DNA of 10,389 nt. Source: Pseudomonadota bacterium (GTDB lineage: Bacteria > Pseudomonadota > Gammaproteobacteria > Burkholderiales > Burkholderiaceae_E). Location: the NCBI GenBank assembly GCA_023389175.1, contig JAEWEW010000229.1, forward strand, positions 1 through 10,389. The letters run 5' to 3'. Under the pieces are notes generated by a model that worked only from the letters and a program-made list of their open reading frames with translations, did not search any database and was not told the origin of the DNA. Position numbers and translations under genes: made by a program. This document shows positions 7,152 through 10,389 of the stretch, in pieces (within the stretch, counting starts at the first letter, position 1; each line of letters opens with the position of its first letter).

Positions 7152-7191
7152 CCTCGTCACGGAACCTGCGCGACGGCCCGCCGGGGGCGCG

Positions 7192-8226
7192 ATGACCGGC
7201 ATCCCGGCGCATCCGGACCTCGCGGCCAAGGTCGCGGCGCTGCGCGACCCGCGAGCCTATCCCGAGCCGGTCGGCACGGTGCAGGCGATCGAGACCCACA
7301 TGTCGTGGGTGTTCCTCACGGAGCAGCATGCGTACAAGCTGAAGAAGCCGGTGCGCTACGGCCGGATCGATTTCCGCACGCTGGGCGGGCGGCACTTCTA
7401 CTGCCTGGAGGAGCTGCGACTCAACCGGCGGCTCGCGCGCTCCGTCTATCTTGCCGTGGTGCCGCTGTGCGCGACCAGCGAAGGGCTGCGCCTGGACGGC
7501 GCGGGGCCCGCCATCGACTGGCTCGTCAAGATGGTGCGGCTGCCTTCCGAGCTGATGCTCGATTCGCTGCTGAAGCGCGGCGTCGCCGATGGCGGCATGA
7601 TGGCAGACGTGGCCCGCATGCTTGCGGCATTCCACCGGTCGCAGCCGCCGGCGCCGGTCGACGGCCGTGCCTACCGGGCACTGCTGCTGCGACGGATCGA
7701 GGAGGCGGCGCGCGAGCTGTGCCGGCCCGACTGGCACCTGCCGGCCGACCGCATCCGCGACCTGGCCGAGCGCCAGCGCAACGCCCTGCGGACCTGCCGG
7801 CCGGAGCTCGATGCCCGCGTCGCCGCAGGCCGCGTCGTGGAGGGCCATGGCGACCTGAGGCCGGAGCATGTGTACCTGGGAGACCCGCCCGCGGTCATCG
7901 ATTGCCTGGAGTTCTCCGCGGAGTTGCGCATGGTGGACGGAGCCGACGAGATCGCCTTCCTCGCGCTGGAATGCGAGCGCGCCCATGCATCCGGTTTGGG
8001 CGCGGCGCTGCTGCACGCCTATGGCCGTGCCGCCGACGACCGGCCCGGCCCGGCGCTGCTGCATCTGTACCGGAGCCTGCGCGCCGGCACCCGGGCGCAG
8101 CTCGCGATCACCCACCTGCGCGAGGCGCGCTATCGGTCGGACCCGAAGTGGCGGATGCGCTCGCTGCGCTACCTTGCGCTGGCGGCACGTCACCTGGCGG
8201 CGGCTGAAGCGGCCCTGCGCCGGTGA
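7192..8226 (+). CDS. COG2187 family aminoglycoside-phosphotransferase-like kinase
   Basis: Protein of 344 aa with a protein-kinase/aminoglycoside-phosphotransferase fold, matching the uncharacterised COG2187 family. Visible marks are the family's N-terminal ETHMSWVFLTEQHAYKLKKP (34-53), whose lysines may contact ATP; the Brenner-type HGDLRPEHVYL (219-229) with catalytic-base candidate Asp221; and VIDCLEF (235-241), where Asp237 would bind magnesium. The usual Asn after HGD is replaced by His226 in RPEHVYL. Many relatives carry an additional C-terminal P-loop kinase domain (about 500 aa in total); this one stops after the APH-like part. The phosphate acceptor is unknown, and drug resistance is not implied. 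The gene starts 40 nt after groEL with only a weak GGGGGCG ribosome site, consistent with an operon. Its last 119 nt overlap the PRPP synthetase gene on the other strand. Confidence 0.85.
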   Translation: MTGIPAHPDLAAKVAALRDPRAYPEPVGTVQAIETHMSWVFLTEQHAYKLKKPVRYGRIDFRTLGGRHFYCLEELRLNRRLARSVYLAVVPLCATSEGLRLDGAGPAIDWLVKMVRLPSELMLDSLLKRGVADGGMMADVARMLAAFHRSQPPAPVDGRAYRALLLRRIEEAARELCRPDWHLPADRIRDLAERQRNALRTCRPELDARVAAGRVVEGHGDLRPEHVYLGDPPAVIDCLEFSAELRMVDGADEIAFLALECERAHASGLGAALLHAYGRAADDRPGPALLHLYRSLRAGTRAQLAITHLREARYRSDPKWRMRSLRYLALAARHLAAAEAALRR

Positions 8227-9196
8227 CCTCGTCCAGGCGCCCGCCGGCGTGGATGCACCCGATCGCCTCGGCGAAGAACCGGCCCGTGCCCAGGATGGTC
8301 AGCTTGTCGCGCGCCGGTCCCGGCGGCAGGCGCACCGACGGGACGCTGTCGGTGACGACGATGCCCGTCACTGCCGCATCGGCGAGCAGCGTGCCGGCTT
8401 CCCCGACGAAGAGCCCGTGGGTCGCGGCGGCATGGACGCTCAGCGCACCGAGGTTGCGACAGGCGACCGCGGTGCGCACGATGGTGGTCCCGGTGCTGAT
8501 GAGGTCGTCGACGATGATCGCGCAGCGACCGGAGACGTCGCCGACCAGCAGGTCGCCGCGCACCACGCCGCCGCCGCGGTGCTTCTCGGCCAGTGCCATC
8601 GCGACGGGGCGGCCAAGCGACGCCTCGAGCGCCTTGCGGAACCGCTCCGCCCGCTTGAGCCCGCCGGCATCCGGCGAGACGACGGCAACCTGACGGCCTG
8701 CCAGCAATCCCGCGAAATGCGCGGCAAAGAGCCCCGCCGCCTCGAGATGCTCCGCACGACAGCGGAACGCATTCTGGTAGGCGGCGATGTTGTGGACATC
8801 CAGCGTGACGATCCGGTCGGTGCCCGCGGCCTCGAACAGCGCGGCGACATAGCGCGTCGTCACCGGATCGCCCGGCTGCGTCTTGCGATCCTTGCGCGAG
8901 TAGCAGAGATACGGCACCACCGCCGTCACGCTGGCGGCCGCGGCGTCCTTCAGCGCGCCGATGAAGAAGAGCAGCCGGCAGAGCTTGTCGTTGACGCTGC
9001 CGGTGGCATCTGCATGGAGCGATTGCAGGATGAAAACGTCCCGACGGCGCACGTTCTCCAGGGGGCGGCACTTGTGCTCGCCGTCCTCGAAGCGCCGTTC
9101 CTCGTGGCGGGCGATCGGCAGCCGCAGCGCCTCTGCCGCTGCCCGGGCCCAGGCGACGTCATCGAGCGAGAAGACGATCGGACGAGTATCCTGCAT
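8108..9196 (-). CDS. prs: Ribose-phosphate pyrophosphokinase (PRPP synthetase) paralogue
   Basis: Makes phosphoribosyl pyrophosphate from ribose 5-phosphate and ATP, the precursor for nucleotides, histidine and NAD. The 362-aa product shows the catalytic flexible-loop motif YSRKDRKTQPGDPVT (99-113), DVH (133-135), SPDAGGLKRAERF (174-186) and the PRPP-binding loop IVDDLISTGTT (228-238). A THGLF (259-263) and a VVTDSVP (280-286) segment follow. RKDRK and DDLISTGTT differ from the RQDRR and DDMIDTGGT of the E. coli enzyme, so this is a distinct paralogue rather than the housekeeping Prs. The family domain ends near residue 322 (AGGRLDEV). A Pro/Ser/Ala/Gly-rich tail of about 40 residues follows, encoded opposite the 3' end of the COG2187 gene. 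ATG at 9196 has AAGG close upstream. Divergent from the DHH gene, with 53 nt between starts. Confidence 0.93.
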   Translation of the reverse strand: MQDTRPIVFSLDDVAWARAAAEALRLPIARHEERRFEDGEHKCRPLENVRRRDVFILQSLHADATGSVNDKLCRLLFFIGALKDAAAASVTAVVPYLCYSRKDRKTQPGDPVTTRYVAALFEAAGTDRIVTLDVHNIAAYQNAFRCRAEHLEAAGLFAAHFAGLLAGRQVAVVSPDAGGLKRAERFRKALEASLGRPVAMALAEKHRGGGVVRGDLLVGDVSGRCAIIVDDLISTGTTIVRTAVACRNLGALSVHAAATHGLFVGEAGTLLADAAVTGIVVTDSVPSVRLPPGPARDKLTILGTGRFFAEAIGCIHAGGRLDEVTGAGPLQPPPGDVPPAQGSAASASATSGPTDSAPRAGG

Positions 9197-9249
9197 GACC
9201 TTGCGCTATGCTGCCTTGGCCGGCGAACAGTTGATCCGCATGCGTGCCG

Positions 9250-10218
9250 ATGAGCCAGTACGACGTCTTCAACGGTGATGCCGACGGCATCTGCGCCCTG
9301 CATCAGTTGCGACTGGCCCGGCCGTGTCCGTCGATCCTGGTCACCGGCCTGAAACGCGACATCGCACTGCTGGACCGGGTGCATGCAAAGCCGGGCGACC
9401 AGGTCACCGTCCTCGACGTCTCGCTCGATCGTAACAGGGCGGCGCTCCACCGGCTGCTCGCGAGCGATGTGGCGGTCGAGTACTTCGATCATCATCACGC
9501 CGGCGAAGTGCCGCAGCATCGGTCGCTCAAGGCCGTGATCGACACCACGCCGGGGACGTGCACCAGCCTGCTGGTCGACCGGCACATCGCCGGTCGGCAC
9601 CGGGCGTGGGCCGTGGTCGGGGCCTTCGGCGACAACCTTGCGTCGGTCGCCACCGGCCTCGCCCGCGGCATCGGGCTCGACCAGACCGCCATCGCCGTGC
9701 TGCGGCAGCTCGGCGAGGCCATCAACTACAACGCCTACGGCGAGTCGGAAGCGGACGTGCTGGTGCCTCCCGTCGATCTCTACCGGATGCTGCGCGACCA
9801 CCGGGACCCCCTGGCATTCGCGGAGCAATCGCCGGTCGCGGCGGCCCTCGCCGACCGCCGCCGGCGCGACCTCGCCCGCGCTGCCGAGGTCGATCCAAGG
9901 TACGTCGGCCGCGGCGGCACCATCGTCGTGCTGCCCGATGTCCCGTGGGCGCGGCGGTCGCTGGGTGCCTACGCCAACCAACTCAGCCTGGGCGAGCCCG
10001 ACCGTGCCCATGCCGTGCTGCGCGAAGCCGAGGGCGGCACGTTCGTCGCGAGCGTGCGCGCGCCGCAGACCGATCCGCGGGGCGCGGACGCGCTCTGCCG
10101 GCGCTTCCCCGGCGGCGGCGGCCGCGCCGCGGCTGCAGGCATCGACCGGTTGCCGGCCGACCGGCTCGCGGAGTTCGCGTGCGCATTCGATGACGCCTTC
10201 GCGCCGTCGGCGCAGTGA
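9250..10218 (+). CDS. DHH family phosphoesterase
   Basis: Metal-dependent phosphoesterase of the DHH superfamily (RecJ/NrnA/PPX-related), 322 aa. Motif I is DVFNGDADGICALHQL (5-20), motif II is VLDVSLD (54-60), motif III is YFDHHHAGE (78-86) with the defining Asp-His-His, and motif IV is GAFGDN (124-129). The C-terminal DHHA1-like region has GGGGRAAAAGID near residues 292-303, where most relatives have His after the glycines; here it is Arg. Candidate substrates are short oligonucleotides, cyclic dinucleotides or other phosphoesters, which the sequence does not settle. The ATG at 9250 begins just before motif I; a GTG at 9244 would add two residues. No Shine-Dalgarno is visible, and the 53-nt gap to the divergent PRPP synthetase gene must hold both promoters. 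Confidence 0.88.
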   Translation: MSQYDVFNGDADGICALHQLRLARPCPSILVTGLKRDIALLDRVHAKPGDQVTVLDVSLDRNRAALHRLLASDVAVEYFDHHHAGEVPQHRSLKAVIDTTPGTCTSLLVDRHIAGRHRAWAVVGAFGDNLASVATGLARGIGLDQTAIAVLRQLGEAINYNAYGESEADVLVPPVDLYRMLRDHRDPLAFAEQSPVAAALADRRRRDLARAAEVDPRYVGRGGTIVVLPDVPWARRSLGAYANQLSLGEPDRAHAVLREAEGGTFVASVRAPQTDPRGADALCRRFPGGGGRAAAAGIDRLPADRLAEFACAFDDAFAPSAQ

Positions 10219-10240
10219 GCGGCCGGGCGGAAGCAGTCGA

Positions 10241-10265
10241 CCGGGTCGCCGCAGCGACACCCCGG
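10241..10265 (+). terminator. Possible weak terminator after the DHH gene
   Basis: GTCGC and GCGAC form a 5-bp stem with loop CGCA, and outer CCGG/CCGG arms can pair across a small bulge. TTT follows. It lies 22 nt after the DHH stop codon. The stem is imperfect and the U-tract very short. Confidence 0.28.
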
Positions 10266-10266
10266 T

Positions 10267-10296
10267 TTCGCGCGGCGCAGCGTTACCGGCTAAAAT
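10267..10296 (+). promoter_or_regulatory. Promoter-like element at the right edge
   Basis: TAAAAT at 10291-10296 matches the -10 consensus at 5/6, in a region otherwise nearly free of A/T runs. A poor -35 candidate, TTCGCG (10267-10272), lies 18 nt upstream. Transcription would start near 10303. The ATG at 10307 opens a frame to the window end, but it sits too close to the start site for a normal leader and its product (MPTRGRCRASNLQFQ...) is not recognisable, so the regulated gene probably lies to the right. Confidence 0.42.
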
Positions 10297-10389
10297 CCTG
10301 GGTTTCATGCCGACGCGTGGCCGTTGTCGCGCGTCGAACCTGCAATTCCAGCCTGCGACACCGGCGGCCTTCCGCGCGGGGCCGACGGC

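Noticed and set aside
4839..7229. A 796-codon open frame on the minus strand opposite the CBS and groEL genes
   Set aside because: Its translation is Arg/His/Asp/Leu-rich without family motifs, as expected for the antisense of GC-rich coding DNA. The plus-strand genes have clear homology and ribosome-binding sites.
9231..9244. FNR-like half site TTGATCCGCATGCG between the PRPP synthetase and DHH genes
   Set aside because: Only the left half matches; the right half agrees at 2 of 5 positions, no good -10 is spaced correctly, and the predicted transcript would be leaderless.
8950..10308. A 452-codon minus-strand frame opposite the DHH gene
   Set aside because: The same antisense effect; the plus strand shows all DHH motifs in order.
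1..10389. CRISPR array, insertion sequence or prophage genes
   Set aside because: No regularly spaced repeats, transposase motifs, terminal inverted repeats or phage-type genes were seen on either strand.

Overview
The window is about 70% GC and dense with genes. Its tRNA gene carries an encoded CCA end, and its protein families (YbaN/DUF454, MgtC-DUF4010, COG2187, ModC-type ATPase) point to a beta- or gammaproteobacterium. The exact lineage cannot be fixed from the sequence.

Left part (1-2534). A ModC-like ABC transporter ATPase, probably cut at its N-terminus by the window edge, runs rightward. It converges on two leftward membrane-protein genes: a large MgtC/DUF4010 protein and, 56 nt downstream of it, a small YbaN/DUF454 protein. 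These look like ordinary accessory transport and membrane genes.

Middle spacer (2535-3332). About 600 nt without a convincing gene, holding a strong hairpin and an FNR-type palindrome, is followed by a leftward tRNA-Arg(CCG) gene. The tRNA has a plausible extended -10 promoter.

Right part (3333-10218). This is the most interesting stretch. It contains a beta-CASP metallo-beta-lactamase-fold RNase-like protein, a two-CBS-domain protein, a divergent GroEL paralogue without GroES, a stand-alone COG2187 kinase-like protein, a leftward PRPP synthetase paralogue and a rightward DHH phosphoesterase. The CBS, groEL and COG2187 genes are closely spaced on one strand and look like an operon. Upstream of the CBS gene is a 9/10 match to the FNR/Anr box (TTGAT-N4-ATCAG), followed at class II spacing by a -10-like hexamer and then a perfect Shine-Dalgarno sequence. 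My reading is that this is an oxygen-responsive maintenance locus. It combines RNA turnover (MBL), adenylate sensing (CBS), protein holding or folding (GroEL variant), and nucleotide or phosphoester metabolism (kinase-like, PRPP synthetase, DHH). The individual families are known. The joint role is inference.

The main molecular oddity is the GroEL paralogue. It keeps Asp87 and Asp398 of the ATPase site and the hydrophobic substrate-binding residues. However, it has Asn-Ser where ordinary GroEL has Lys51-Asp52, and it lacks the Gly-Gly-Met tail. The right edge carries a TAAAAT promoter-like element, probably for a gene beyond the window.
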